A stretch of DNA of 55,346 bases from Epichloe hybrida (lineage: Eukaryota; Ascomycota; Sordariomycetes; Hypocreales; Clavicipitaceae). The notes beneath the pieces were generated by a model. The model was not told where the DNA came from, ran no database searches, and worked only from the letters and a program-made list of their open reading frames with translations. Within the stretch, counting starts at the first letter, position 1; the number at the start of each line of letters is the position of its first letter. Of this stretch, positions 11,186 through 23,400 are shown in pieces. Position numbers and translations under genes: made by a program. The stretch lies in NCBI GenBank assembly GCA_019022495.1, contig JAFEKR010000107.1, positions 1 through 55,346 on the forward strand, written 5' to 3'.

Positions 11186-12069
11186 TCACGCCTTGGACTC
11201 TCCCTTGGTCCAGAACGACTGCTTAGAGTACTCCTTCTGCGCCAGCTTGACGAGCGAAGCATACGTCTCGGCAAAGGACTCGCCGCCGTCCTCGTCCTTG
11301 TCCGTCGTCTTGGCAGCAGCCTTCTTCTTGCCCTCCTGCTTCTCCATGACCATGACAACACTGGTGGGACGCTTGGTCTTGGCCGCGGCGCCGAGCTCAG
11401 CCCGCGAGGTGACGAAGATGAAGGGCACGTCGTGGTCCTCGCAGAGAACGGGGAGGTGAGAGATGACGTCCATGGGGGAGATGTCGCCGGCGATGATGAC
11501 CACGCCCGGGAACGACGTGTTTCCTGGTGCCGAGGCAGGCGACTTGCGGAGCGTCTTGACGACTTCCTTGACGCCGCGCTTGAGGGTGCCGTTCTTGGCG
11601 GCTTGTGGAACAAAAAAAAAAAAAACGTCGCGTCAGTAAAAATTGATTTCTTTGGCAGTCGCAACTTCCCCGGGGGCCCTTTGTCATGTCAGGGGACTCG
11701 CTCGCCGCACGGTAGTTGTGGTGCGAGTCATGAGCAAGAAAAAAACATACCCTTTCGAATAGTCTTGTACACCTTCTTCATACCCTTCTCATCGGCCAGC
11801 GGGACCGCAAAAGGAACAACGATGCTCTCGAGCGGCACATCATCCTTCGCGGCAGGGTCCTCGTCCATGTCCGAGTCCTCCGCGTCGGCCTTGGCGTCCT
11901 TGCTGCTCTGCGCGGCCACGTCCTGCTGGAGCCTCTCGTCCAGAACAGAAGCCAGCTTCTGCTTCTTGTCCTTCTTTTCTTTCTTGTCCTTCTTGGGCTT
12001 GGACACGCCAGCGTCTTCACTTCGCTTCTTGTCCTTCTTGTCCTTCTTTTCGGGTCTTTCGGCGGCCAT
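11186..12069 (-). CDS. NHP2: H/ACA ribonucleoprotein subunit NHP2 (L7Ae family)
   Basis: Two exons, 12069-11751 and 11601-11186, are joined across a GTATGT..AG intron and give 244 residues. The first 50 residues are Lys-rich (repeated KKDKK), a nucleolar-type tail. From about residue 75 follows the L7Ae/NHP2 fold with VVIIAGDISPMDVISHLP and a PFIFVTSRAELG segment. The family binds the kink-turn of H/ACA guide RNAs with dyskerin/Cbf5, Nop10 and Gar1 in rRNA pseudouridylation. Yeast Nhp2 is shorter because it lacks the long basic tail. The ATG at 12069 is chosen because upstream codons read into a low-complexity, proline-rich 5' leader. The 3' half of the intron contains a long T run on the coding strand. 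Confidence 0.9.
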
Positions 12070-12787
12070 TGTGACCGAGGGGGGAGGGGGGGGGGGTTGG
12101 AAAGGGCTCGTGTAGATGGTGTGAATATATGAAGAACAAATTTGTCGGGACACAAGGTAGATGTATGCTAAAGAATATTCGAAATTCTTGTTAAAAGAAT
12201 ATTAAGAAAGAACCCAAAAGATAGTCAATTGGGCTGTGCCTAGAAGGGATATTTCGTCGAGTCGGTTTTTTTTTCTTCTTTCGCACTTCGTCCACTCTAG
12301 CGGGAAGGCCTATGAATTTTTTTTTAATCCATTGAAACTTTTTGGATGGACTTGGAGATTGATTGGCTTCGGTGGCTCGTTGCGCCGGCTCCGGGTCTGG
12401 TCACGTGATGTATCTTGATCAGCAAGTTGTCTTGGGAAGTTGGCATGTTGGAGAATGAATTAGCAGCTTGTGATTGGCAGGGAAATAATACTTGAAGAAC
12501 GGGCGCTATCATGGTTCATTGATATTTTAGGTTTCCGAGTAATTTGTTGCGTCGTCAGATCATGATGTGGTCTTGTGTGTTGCGAATGCCGTGGCAGTTG
12601 ATTTACGCTGCCCCTGATAAGAAACCCCCGTCGAAGGGTCTTCACTATGACAAATGAAATTGATTTGGAGGTATGCGCTTATCGCATAGAATCCTAGGTT
12701 ACATAACATTTATTGCTCCCCATTGTCTAGACTATGATGTACAGTTTTGTTTCCACCAGGCATTATTCGCATTCCTATCCGGATACT
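12070..12787. other. Intergenic region between NHP2 and QCR8
   Basis: It holds the NHP2 promoter and leader, with a C-rich tract on the coding strand near 12081-12097, and the QCR8 3' region. I see no convincing coding sequence. Confidence 0.5.
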
Positions 12788-13626
12788 TTACTCCTCGTCG
12801 CCAAACTCAGCACGTCCTTGCTTGGAGTTGAGGAAATGGTTGCTAGGCAGATGTTAGGGCATGTTATCCGAGAAAGAAGAAAGAAAAAAACCATGCTCAA
12901 GAAAATGCGCTGTCTAGAGAACCTACCGCTCAGTGGCCCACTCCAGGAGGTAGTACGCGGCAACCAGAGGAGGAACCCAGTAGAAGATTTGACCCTTGGT
13001 GCGGCGGAAGGTGTTGAAAACGGCATTGTGGAGAGTTCCCCTCATGGGGTCCTGTCGGTTGGCAGAGATACCGTAGTGAATAATGCCCTTCTGCTTGGCG
13101 CCGCCTATATCGTCGAATTAGTACCTCGGCTGTTGTGAATGCCTCTCGTGTTTGCGAATCCCATCGTTGTGATGAACCATCGAAATCCTCGTAACGCCAC
13201 CATGTATGCAGAAATCTGGCCGTCAAGGGAGCAACGTCACTGAAACAGTGAAGACTGCCGAGTTGATTGCCCAACCATCCTCCAAAACATGCTCATCGAT
13301 CATAATCGCCTCTCTGACCGAGGTTGCGTCTACTCTTGTTTGCCCAGGTTGCCAACACGTCGCAGTCGGTCGCCGAAAGAAAATTCGATTACTCACCCAT
13401 CTGTCCCCAGTCACCAATCCAGCTGCATATACGTTAGCCAAGTTGATACTTCGAAGCAGGGAGTTGGCTGTATCTCGGCGACATCTGTGATGCCGGTCAC
13501 GAGAAAAGCCGCACGCAGAGGTGCTTCTCTCATCGCACCGTCAATGACAGGAGAAGGGGGGGCAACTTACTGGCCGACCTTCCAATTCGGGGCACCACCG
13601 CCGTTTAAAGCTTGCGTCGGTCTCAT
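12788..13626 (-). CDS. QCR8: Cytochrome bc1 complex subunit 8 (ubiquinol-cytochrome c reductase)
   Basis: Four exons, 13626-13571, 13422-13397, 13104-12927 and 12842-12788, keep frame and give 104 residues. The second exon is only 26 bp. The protein starts MRPTQALNGGGAPNWKVGQ-like. It contains KQKGIIHYGISANRQDP and FNTFRRTKGQIFYWVPP, then a membrane segment (PPLVAAYYLLEWA), and ends FLNSKQGRAEFGDEE. These are the conserved blocks of fungal QCR8, the small single-span subunit that binds near cytochrome b in respiratory complex III of the mitochondrial inner membrane. It is transcribed divergently from prohibitin-1 with 363 bp between start codons. Confidence 0.93.
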
Positions 13627-13989
13627 CGTGATTGGAATCAGAATAAACTTGCGTGACGTTGATTCCCTTTTCGCCGGGTGAACTAGGGGAAGGCGAATTC
13701 GTCAGGAAACGTCCAACCAAGTTCTGGGAAAAGCGCAGACAACCCGTCATCCCGGGCTTACCCGAAGAGGCTTAGCGCGGCGACCACGTCCCGAAGTTCA
13801 GCCTCGCTGGCTGTGTGCTCCGGCAAACTGGGGGGATAGCTAATATAATTTAACGACAAGCTCAAGTTGCTGCTCGATCGAATTTCGTCAACCACTCTGT
13901 TCCAGTCGCCTCTCCCCGTACCTCCGCCACCGCCCATCTTGACAAATCACCTCAACGATCATTGTCTCTCCGAGGACGTGTTTTGCATC
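13627..13989. promoter_or_regulatory. Shared upstream region of QCR8 and PHB1
   Basis: The 363 bp between two divergent start codons must contain both promoters. A pyrimidine-rich stretch (13905-13940) precedes the PHB1 start, as is common in filamentous fungi. I could not assign factor-binding sites. Confidence 0.55.
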
Positions 13990-14913
13990 ATGGCGGCTGC
14001 AGCGAGAGCACTCAACCTCATGTACCGACTGGCTGTGCCGGCCACCGCTGGCGCATTTCTCGCCAGCCAGTCCATCTTTGATGTGAAGGGTGGATCCCGA
14101 GCCGTCATCTTCGACAGATTATCAGGTGTCAAGGAGGACGTGATCAATGAAGGAACACACTTCTTGATTCCATGGCTGCAGAAGAGCATCATTTTCGATG
14201 TGCGAACCAAGCCGAGAAACATTGCCACGACGACGGGAAGCAAGGACATGCAGATGGTGAGCTTGACGTTGCGTGTGCTGCATCGGCCAAATGTTCAGGC
14301 TTTGCCAAAGATCTACCAGGTATGAGGCCGCTGCCCCTTCACAGTCTATGCAAATGGCAGTTGGAAACTTCAGTCGTCAAGTCTAACTTATCTCATCAAG
14401 AACCTCGGCGTCGATTATGATGAAAGAGTCCTGCCGTCCATCGGAAACGAGGTCCTCAAGGCCATCGTCGCCCAGTTCGATGCCGCCGAGCTCATCACCC
14501 AGCGAGAAGCCGTCTCTCAACGAATCCAGAGCGATCTCACCCGCCGAGCTGCTGAGTTCAACATTGCGCTCGAGGATGTTTCTATCACGCACATGACTTT
14601 TGGTCGTGAATTCACAAAGGCCGTCGAGCAGAAGCAGATTGCACAGCAGGATGCTGAGCGAGCTCGGTTCATTGTCGAGAAGGCCGAGCAGGAGAGACAA
14701 GCCAACGTTATCCGTGCAGAGGGCGAAGCCGAAAGCGCCGACACCATCAGCAAGGCTATTGCGAAATCTGGCGATGGCTTGATCAAGATCCGAAAGATCG
14801 AGGCGAGCAGGGAGATTGCATCAACGCTGTCGTCTAATCCCAACGTGGCATATTTGCCTAGCGGGAAGTCGGGCAATGGCGGGCAATACTTGTTGTCGGT
14901 TGGACGGGCTTAG
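13990..14913 (+). CDS. PHB1: Prohibitin-1, mitochondrial inner membrane scaffold
   Basis: Exons 13990-14319 and 14401-14913 (GTATGA..AAG, with branch-like CTAAC before the acceptor) give 280 residues, the family length. A short N-terminal hydrophobic segment (about 10-28) anchors the protein. The SPFH/Band-7 domain follows from about residue 27 ([32 protein letters not shown]). The C-terminal third is charged coiled coil ([34 protein letters not shown]). Prohibitin-1 assembles with prohibitin-2 into ring complexes that hold m-AAA protease and support cristae and respiratory subunits. The start at 13990 has good context (ATCATGGCG). It is divergent from QCR8, another inner-membrane protein gene. 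Confidence 0.95.
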
Positions 14914-15103
14914 TATGATGGTGTATCAACAAGGTCTGTGGGGGGAAAGGAGGACCAAAACCTCTCCGCTTTGTCGCTGTGAATCATATGAGCGACTATG
15001 TAATTCTATCTTTTGAAAACAGGAACGATGAAAAACACTCCCAGAACGAAGTGCTCTGCCCATGAACTCGTGAAGTCCATCCATGATGTTGTAATGTAAT
15101 ACT

Positions 15104-17143
15104 CTAATCCCCCGATGCGTCTTTCGTTTCGATAAATGCTTCGGTGAGTTTGCCTCTCCCCTGGGACTTACCCGGCGGCCAAATCTCACCGTCCACCACC
15201 CTCCATCCTGCTCTCTGCATCTCCTTCCACTCATTCATGACCTTGAATCGAACCAGCTCCCCCGCTGCCCTTGCGTCTTCTGCAGAGTCATGTCCCGATA
15301 CCTTTGGTCCAGTCTCCTGCTGAATCTTCTTGCGTAAATGCACGTCCATGAGCATCTTCAGGCTGTGACGATACGGCAGACCCCCCTTGTGTGGATACAA
15401 CAGCACCGTATCAATCAGCGTAGGATGGACGATCCGTACGGCGTTCAAGTCGTTCTCCAACCCATGTCCGATCAACGGGGTGGACGGCGACAGGAGCGAG
15501 AATAGCAAATCTCGAGCGACCTCTGGAGACGAAACTTTTTTCAGATTTTTCGCCATGGGGCGGTTCTCATGTCTCGTCACGCCTGCTCGACCCTTGGCAG
15601 GAACTGGACTTTTGTCCAAAGACGTCCAGTCAGTTGCTCTGGCCATGTCTTCAGGCCATACGCCCGAGTACCGGGAATTCAGATCGAGGATCTCGCCGAT
15701 GGGCTGAACCAGGACGTCGAGCAACTCCTCACCCGTTGGCCACGCCGTGGCGGTCAGTCGGATGAGCTCCATGCCGTGAACTGTGTAGGCCATCTCGCAG
15801 TCGAAACAGACGGGCCTGTCCTCGGAGACGCTTGCATTTTCCGGCGTGGCAGCGTAGTTCAACACGGCAGCCAGCCGCTTGGGATCCCCGACCTTGAAAA
15901 CATGCTTGTCGTGGGTGAAGCAGCCGGCCGTCTCTCCTACTTCCTGGCCACAGCACAGATGGCGTTTGGGGACCCTGGACGTGTCGCCGGGAGCTTTCGC
16001 GGGGACGTACGCCTTGCCCCAGTGGAAATTGCATGTGCCGCCAGACGTCAACGCTCCATCCTCCTCCCTGCGACCCGGAAACACTTGGAAGCGCTGCTGG
16101 CAGCGATCGCACTTTTCCCAGCCCTTGGCCGCGTCGAGTCCGCTTCGTGCTGCCGCCACCGCTTCTTCGGGGGGCACCGAGGAGACGTAACCGTGGTTTG
16201 AGAGGCCAGTCACGTCCGTGACGAGGCGTCTGAGCAGCGCGATTTCTTGGGCGCTGGTCAGCCCGGTGTTGATTTCTACGGCGTTGCCGCCGCCACCGTT
16301 GGCTGCGTTCCTGGAGCGAGGAGACTCTCCGAGGCGCTCGTCCTTCCACTGCGCCAGTTTCATTCTCTTGTACTGCATGACCTTGTTCTTCATGACGTTG
16401 GCGTACACGGCTGGCTTCTCTAGCGCAGAGGTCTGCTCGTCGTCCAGCGTCTTGTAAATGAGGTCCTGGTCGGACAGGACCAGATCTGCCCCTTCGTCCG
16501 TCTTCACCTGGGACCCGAGTTCTCGATTCAGCCTGCTGTACTCCGCGTGCAACATCTTGACAAGCTTGAGCCGAGTCTCGTGAGTTGCCGGTGAGTTCTT
16601 CAGGAGACGCGGGTTCAGTGACTCGGGCTTCCTCGCTTTCGCCGAGCCAGTGGCTGGTGGCTTTCCGACGGACTCGCCGCTGCCCGCTGCATGCGTGCGA
16701 GCTGGTTTGGGGGCTGACGAGGTTTTCTGTCGCGAGGTTGCCGGGCTGGACCTTGTGCTGGCGGCCTTGACATCCCGCCGGATTGGCGGTGGTGACACAG
16801 GTCGCGTGGCCGTGGAGATGGCGCCTTTGGTGCTCTCCACTTCATCGGAGATCTTGTCTGCGGCTGCGTTTCCTGCGGCTGTGTTTCCTGCGGCTGTGTT
16901 TCCTGCGGCTTCGTTTGCGACGTCTGATATTTGTTGAGATGGCCAAGGGCCGTTGTGCGGATTGGTCTTGATGCGTTTCTGGGGTGCGCCGTGGCCTGAG
17001 GGTGAGCGCCCGCGGCTGCGATTCTGGGTTTGCCGGGACACCACCTCGTCTGTGGCCTTGTCCTCGGCATGGCCGAAAATGCATTGAAAGGCGGTACAGG
17101 TCTTGCCGGCAGGGCATGGGATGTGTTTGAGCGAAAAGCTCAT
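15104..17143 (-). CDS. REX3: REX3-like RNA exonuclease, DEDDh family
   Basis: One uninterrupted exon gives 679 residues. Near the N-terminus CPAGKTC..CIFGH fits a CCCH zinc finger (C-x5-C-x4-C-x3-H, about residues 10-26). Residues 30-190 are low complexity, with a triplicated AAGN motif. Around 345-420 is a Cys/His cluster (CDRCQQRF, CNFHWG, CCGQ, HDKHVF) seen in this exonuclease group. The nuclease domain starts near residue 447 with all acidic motifs: FDCEM (Exo I), HGLENDLNA (Exo II) and GHDSAEDARAA (Exo III, His and Asp). The family trims 3' ends of RNase MRP RNA, snoRNA and snRNA. Assignment to REX3 rather than REX1 or REXO1 rests on domain layout. Confidence 0.85.
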   Translation of the reverse strand: MSFSLKHIPCPAGKTCTAFQCIFGHAEDKATDEVVSRQTQNRSRGRSPSGHGAPQKRIKTNPHNGPWPSQQISDVANEAAGNTAAGNTAAGNAAADKISDEVESTKGAISTATRPVSPPPIRRDVKAASTRSSPATSRQKTSSAPKPARTHAAGSGESVGKPPATGSAKARKPESLNPRLLKNSPATHETRLKLVKMLHAEYSRLNRELGSQVKTDEGADLVLSDQDLIYKTLDDEQTSALEKPAVYANVMKNKVMQYKRMKLAQWKDERLGESPRSRNAANGGGGNAVEINTGLTSAQEIALLRRLVTDVTGLSNHGYVSSVPPEEAVAAARSGLDAAKGWEKCDRCQQRFQVFPGRREEDGALTSGGTCNFHWGKAYVPAKAPGDTSRVPKRHLCCGQEVGETAGCFTHDKHVFKVGDPKRLAAVLNYAATPENASVSEDRPVCFDCEMAYTVHGMELIRLTATAWPTGEELLDVLVQPIGEILDLNSRYSGVWPEDMARATDWTSLDKSPVPAKGRAGVTRHENRPMAKNLKKVSSPEVARDLLFSLLSPSTPLIGHGLENDLNAVRIVHPTLIDTVLLYPHKGGLPYRHSLKMLMDVHLRKKIQQETGPKVSGHDSAEDARAAGELVRFKVMNEWKEMQRAGWRVVDGEIWPPGKSQGRGKLTEAFIETKDASGD

Positions 17144-17655
17144 GATGAAGAAGGGCGGTTGGCAGAAAACATGTTCTTGTCAAGGGATGGCTCAACTTTC
17201 CGGCAGGTCTGAGATGCGACGTGTGAACGATGCTTTGTTCCAATGTAGACAGACGTGCGTGCGCATGAGATTGTTGGCGGAAAGCAACCAAATGTATGGT
17301 TTCAACGGCCGATTGCGAATCAAATGGAAAGAGCCGATACAGTGAATGTGATGGAGATGTAAAATAGTATTAACTTACTCAACTTATTAGTAAGAGCCAG
17401 ATGGAGGTTCCGCCTCACACAAAAAGTGGACCCGAGGCCTGCGTGTTGTTGTTGAAGGGAGGGCATGGCATGTTACGGAGCACGGAGTACTCACGAAGGA
17501 TTGGTTTGAATACACACAATGACATCACACAAATCTGTATCTTCCATTTGAATCTGCCATCTATGAACAGAGTATATGTCCCCGCCGAAGAAACCCGGTC
17601 CTCATCGACACCCAGCCCTCAACACCACATGGTGCATACGGACTACATATCCCTT
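17144..17655. other. Intergenic region between REX3 and the methyltransferase-like gene
   Basis: About 510 bp. It contains the REX3 5' flank. No supported gene is seen; short open frames here lack family features. Confidence 0.4.
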
Positions 17656-18348
17656 TTAGAAAAGACCTGGGATGAATCGCTTGGTTTGCCTATTCCAGAC
17701 GACCCATTCCTTACCAAAGACCTCCTTCAACAGGGCTTCCTCCTCGGAGATTCGCAACTTCAGCAGCATGGCACTCAAGACGGCCATCGCCGCATAACAC
17801 ACGAGTCCCCAGCCATGCAGGCTGTCAAGAATGCTCCGCGGGATCCAGTACGCGGGCCATCCGTCCCATCGCAAAAATAGCAACTGGAAAGGGATGAGTA
17901 CGAGCAGAAGTCCCGTGTAGCTCGGGTGCTGGACGTAGGCGTACACTCCCGTCGTGTTCAGCTCATCGGGTTGCGTCAGGGTAAAGGTGAAGCGGCTTCC
18001 TAGAGCACCAAAAGCAGCGAGTCGTAGCGTTGCTCCGAAATATATCAACAAGAGGCCCATTGACGAGGCCCACGTCCATCCGAAAAGATGGGGATTCAGC
18101 GGGACGTGTTGAAATGCTGCGGGGCCATGGCTATTCAGCAGAATGGCAAGGACGGCGTGATGCAAGCTGAAGCCAAAGGGGATAAGGCGGGAGCAAAGGA
18201 CGACGGCGGGATGGTTGACGAAGAAGCCAATGCTGTCCTTGCCCCGTTCCTGGCTGGGACTGGGATTGGGAGGAGTGAGGCAGAGCGATGCGAGATACCC
18301 GGCGAGGGTGGTGGCAATGGCGAAAGAGATGGCGGACAGGGACGCCAT
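17656..18348 (-). CDS. Isoprenylcysteine carboxyl methyltransferase-like membrane protein
   Basis: A single exon gives 230 residues from the ATG at 18348. An in-frame ATG 39 bp further upstream sits in a Lys-rich low-complexity leader and was not chosen. Four or five hydrophobic segments are visible. The C-terminal half carries the ICMT/phospholipid-methyltransferase pattern: RFTFTLTQPDELNTTGVYAYVQHPSYTG (split into RFTFTL and YVQHPSYTG), then an SEEEALLKEVFGKEW segment and RFIPGLF at the end. This pattern binds S-adenosylmethionine at the membrane surface. True STE14 enzymes methylate prenylated a-factor and Ras; whether this paralogue does so is not clear from sequence. It acts in the ER or another internal membrane by analogy. 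Confidence 0.8.
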   Translation of the reverse strand: MASLSAISFAIATTLAGYLASLCLTPPNPSPSQERGKDSIGFFVNHPAVVLCSRLIPFGFSLHHAVLAILLNSHGPAAFQHVPLNPHLFGWTWASSMGLLLIYFGATLRLAAFGALGSRFTFTLTQPDELNTTGVYAYVQHPSYTGLLLVLIPFQLLFLRWDGWPAYWIPRSILDSLHGWGLVCYAAMAVLSAMLLKLRISEEEALLKEVFGKEWVVWNRQTKRFIPGLF

Positions 18349-18966
18349 TGCTATCTTGTTCTTGTTCTTCTTTTTTTTCTTTTCCAAAAAAAAATGCTGA
18401 GGTTATGTCGAAGGCTACCCACAGTGTATATATACTAGTAGGCTGCCAACTGGCAACGGGTGGTATCAATTTCCGAGGCGCCATTACATATCGGGGTTGT
18501 TTGCATGATTTGCTTGGGCCCAGAGGTCACATCACGCGTCATTGAGTTTTTGGTTGTCCTCGTGTTTTTTGGTGCGAAATGCTCCATCTATCCACTTGCC
18601 GAGGTCTACAGTCCGATACAAATACATTATGACTTGTATAAACTCCTCAAACGGTCTGGCGCATGGTATCCTGACGTGGCTGTGTCCCGTTTTGTGCGAA
18701 GGCGCGCCTCACAGAGTTTCCTGTGGATTCGTCGAAAACAGTCATATCCACCGCGACCAGACTGTTCTTTCGTTTGTGGAAGGCCATGATGTGAAAGAGT
18801 GAAGCGTCGTGAGTTCAACCCACACCAAAGCACGTGGGATAAAAGTGAAATTTATCTATGTACATAGAAGACTTATTGATTAGCTTAGATAAGCAACGCG
18901 TACATTGTACGCGGTCACTGACCTTGTGGCGGGGGCTGTGGGGGCCCCACTGGCCCTCAAGCTGTA
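18349..18966. other. Intergenic region up to the Tc1/mariner element
   Basis: Normal base composition and no supported gene. It ends at the TA dinucleotide (18965-18966) used as target site by the Tc1/mariner element. Confidence 0.4.
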
Positions 18967-18993
18967 CAGTCCACCCCCTGTTTGATTTTACAC
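18967..18993 (+). repeat. Left terminal inverted repeat of the Tc1/mariner element
   Basis: 27 bp, starting CAGTCCACCC and ending TTTTACAC, preceded by TA. It is identical to the reverse complement of 28481-28507. Confidence 0.9.
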
Positions 18994-19161
18994 GAGTACA
19001 TGACCAGGGGCAGCAGGCCTATTATGTGTTAAGTTGAGGATTAGCGTAGCACTAAGTGGGAACGCGAAGTATATTAATTCAGTAGTAAATTAATAGAAAA
19101 AAAAAGTACCTTTTAGTAGCGTTTAGTAGTGTGTGTATTTACCAAGTGCCTCCTTAATAGC

Positions 19162-19428
19162 TGTTAGGAGCACGGAGGCCAAGGGGCCATGGACGGGACG
19201 GTCACATGTTAGAGCCCTCGGATAAGCCTTAGGTTCCGCGGATAACTAAGTAGCTACAAGATAGCTACGTGTATGTAGTAAGGTATTTAGATAAGGACTA
19301 CCTATAAGAGATATAGAAGGTTAGAGTTTAAGACCTTTATACACTTACCCCTAAGTAGTAGCTCTCTAGCTATAACTAAGAACCTTAGCCTTTACTTTAT
19401 TTATATCTCCTTAAATATAGTTATAATA
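19162..19428 (+). repeat. 5' LTR of the gypsy element
   Basis: 267 bp. Its outer (left) end keeps C and G where the right LTR has T and A; its inner end is the mutated one. Confidence 0.88.
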
Positions 19429-20449
19429 AGTTAAACTCTTAAACCCTTTAGGGAAAATAAACTATTAGCTAGATTTAAATATAAAGGAGCCATAGAATAT
19501 TTACCTAAAACATACCTATACTACCTAGTAAGAAAGCCCTAACTCTATAGCGCCTAGGTAGTAACTAGAATACCTTAACTATAGAATATAAGAGAGTATA
19601 GTAAACACTACCTAACTAATATAGTAATGCTAAATCTAGTAATAATAATAATCTAGATAAGCTATAGAGGTAATATAAGGTTATATAAGCTAAGCTATAA
19701 AATACTTATATAAGAAAGGAGATCTTAGATATAGAAGCGTAGCTTAAGGAAATAAAAGCAGACTTATAATTAGCTAGATTAGGCAGAGGACTTATAATTA
19801 CCCCTTAGATAAATATATAGAGAATTCCCTTATTCCTAGACTTCCTACCTAATACTAAGTTTATAGTAAATACATACTTATAAAGCTTTATTAAGATATA
19901 GTATAAGGTACTTATATATAAAGGTAATACCTATAAGAATTTATAGGCATACCTAGCAGATTTAAACATGCTATTTAAGCTAGACCTAAGAACCTTTTAG
20001 GATAATAAAATAAAGGTAGTATATACTAGTAGCTACTTAGCTAATAATATAAAGTAATAGTAAATACGTTATATAATAGTAAATAGGTTAGTTAACTACT
20101 TAGCTTACACCTAGGATGGATTTGTATCCTAGCTAAACACTAGAGTAATAGATAAAGATATATAGTGCTTAGAAGCCACTAGGATACTACTAAATCTTAG
20201 GTAAAAGAGTAATTAGTCTTTTTAATCTTTTCTAAGACTTTAGATAAAGGTAAAAGCGGAATTACCTAACTAAATCCCTATGCGCTTAAGAATAATAATT
20301 TTTCTAAATAGCTTAAATAACGCTATAAGAAAGTATATAGTTAGCTAAGAGTTCCTAATATCTTAGAGTTACTTATAGGGTTAAGGAAAAAAGGCTAAAG
20401 TTATAATAATATCTATATTAAGTAATTATAATAGAAACCACAATAAGGA

Positions 20450-23400
20450 GGGTAGGAGTAATAAGAGATAATGCTTTAGCTCCCTTGTAAATAACTTATA
20501 GTAAAGCTTATAGTAACCTAGCATAGGCTAGAGATTATTTAAGTACTTTAAATATAGTAGTTCTAGATATAGTTTAAATAGATATAATATAGTAAACTAC
20601 TTAATTTATAAAAGTAATAAGTATACTACTAAGAAGTATAAGAATAGTAGCAATAAAACCTTAGACCTAAATAAGATTTTAATTAGTTTAGCTTAGGCCT
20701 AGGATAATAGTCTTACTATAAAAAAACCTATAGATAAGAGAATAAGAATGCAAGTATCCTTATAGCAAGATAACTGCTAGTTAGTAGTGCTAGCGCTGTT
20801 TGATATAGGCGTGGAATATTTGATAATCCACCCTAAATTATTATTAAAATAGGATTAGAAGAATATAGAAAAAACAGAGATAATACTAGAAAGCATAAGC
20901 AAGGATAAGATCCTACACTAGGGAATCCTATGTAAACTAGTTAAGGTAAAAGATAGCATAGGCTATATAAAGGTTTACTAAGTTAGCTATTATATTACTA
21001 ATATAGGAGAGGGAATGCTCCTAGGGATAGACTAGACCCTAGAATATAAACCTATAGTAATAGACTAGAAGTAGGGTTTCTAGAGGTTTCTAATAACCTA
21101 GGATTATATTACTTTTGCTATAGGTAAGTAATAACTTCACAAGGTAGTAAAGTAGTCTTCTATTACACTATTACTAGCATTACTAAAGATTAAGGTAGTT
21201 AACCTAGAGGTAATAGAAGAAGATACTAATAAAAATTCACTAATAGGTAATATAATAAGCAATAACCTAAGTTACAGTATAGTTATAGTAATAGTAGTAG
21301 AACATGCTTATGCGTTAAAGAAGAAAAAACTAAGAAGCATAATAGCGCTCTAGGTAGTGTTTTATGAAGAATTAGTAGCGCCTATATAAGAGATAGATAG
21401 TAACACACCCCTGTAGTAGATTCTAGAAGAGTACGTGAAATTCGTAGATATGTTTTTAAAGGAGCTAGCTAGCAAGCTCCTAGAATTAGGTGGTTACACT
21501 TATATAATTAAATTAGAAGAGGGAAAATAACTGCCCTAGGGACTTATATATAACCTAGCTAAAAAAGAGCTGGAAGTGCTTAGGGAGTACCTAGTAAGTG
21601 CGTAGGAGAAAGGGTGGATTAGAAGATTAATAAGCCTAGTAAGAGCCCTAATTTTATTTATTCTGAAAAAATTAGGGAAATTAAGGCTTTATGTGGATTA
21701 TAGGGGCCTTAATAGGATTACCATTAAAAATAAGGCCCCTTTGCCACTAATCTCTAAAATCCTTAATTAATTAGCAAGTGCAAAGATTTTCACGTTACTA
21801 GATTTTTAAGAGGTATACTACTAGCTACGTATCCGCGAGGGCGATGAGTAGAAGATAGCATTCTGTTGCTACTATAGGCACTTTGAATATCTTGTGATGC
21901 CGTTTAGGTTAGTGAATACACTAGCTACTTTTTAGGAATATATTAATAATGCTTTTAAGGGGCTTGTGGATAAATTCTATATTGTTTACCTTAATGACAC
22001 CCTAATATATAGTAGTGACCCTATAAGACACATAGAGCATGTTAAAAGAGTACTAGGGTGACTTTAGGATGCTAACCTCTACATTAACCTTGAAAAGTGC
22101 TAATTTTCGGTTATAAAGGTAAAGTTCCTAGGTTTTATTATATCTAAGAAGGGCATTAAGATAGAACCGTTGTGGGTTAAAGCTATTGTAACCTAGCTAA
22201 TACCTAGTAGCGTATTTGATATTTAATTATTCCTTAGGTTTATAGGGTTTTACTAATGCTTTATAAAATAGTATAGTAAGGTAGTAGTCTTACTAACGAA
22301 CTATCTAAAGGGTATTTAACTAGTGGAGTTTAAGCTAGAGCTTAGTAAACTTATAGTATTTAGAGAACTCTAAAAGAAGTTCTAGGAGGTACTAATCTTA
22401 GTGCACTTTAACCTACTTTATCCGCTAAGAGTAGAGATAGACGCATCTAGTTACGTGATTAGAGCTATACTTATAATGTTAGTACTAGGTAGCTAGCACC
22501 TAGTAGTGTATTTTTTAAGGAAGTTAACTAATATTAAACTTTATTACTTAACCCTAAATACTAAGTTATTAGTAATCTAAGAGGTATTTTAAGCCTAGAG
22601 ATATTACCTTATGTATTTAACTTATTAGATTATAGTTATTATAGACTATTTAAATTACAAGTACCTAGCTATAAAGCTAAAGCTATCTAGTAGGTAAGTA
22701 ATAGTATTAGATAAGCTTTATTTATTTAATTTTAGGATTAAATATTATATAGGTAAGCTAAACCCTGCTAATACCCTATTTAGAAGAGTAAATTATATTA
22801 GTAAGGAGCATAGGGCAGAGGCTATATTCTTATAGCTACTTAACTTCTTAGCTAAGTTTTTAAATACTAAGTAGTAAGGGCGCTATATATACAATAGTGT
22901 AGTCGCAGGCCCTAAGGTTATAAAAGCATACTATAAGCTAGCTACTTGTAGTAGTGTTATAGTAAGAATATAGGTAGTCTAGCGAACCTCTTCTAAGTTT
23001 ATATATAATACGTGTCCTATATATATAGAATTAGAGACTCTAATTTAAGTTATATTATTTTAAGTATAGTAAGGTAATAACTTTACTATAGGTTATAGGA
23101 AGCTGCTTAAGAGTAGTAACCTTAAAGCATTATAGATATAGTCTATTAGGCCCTCTAAGCTATTAATGTTTTAAAATAGAGTTTTTGTTCTAGTAAGTAT
23201 AAGAAAGGAAATTTTACTACTTACCTATAATAACCTAGTAGTAGGCTACTAGGGAGTTAGTAGGACCCTCTATTAGATTATAAGTTAGTATTACTAGCTA
23301 ATAATAAAGAAAGATACTAAGTTATATATACAAACTTACGTAAGCTATTAGACTTTAAAGCTAAGGTATTATAAACTATATAGCAAGCTAGCTATGCTAC

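Noticed and set aside
11093..12115. 340-codon plus-strand open frame
   Set aside because: Antisense to NHP2; NHP2 has clear domain and splice support while this frame has none.
15569..16201. 210-codon plus-strand and several other frames
   Set aside because: Overlap the REX3 exonuclease domain and have no family features.
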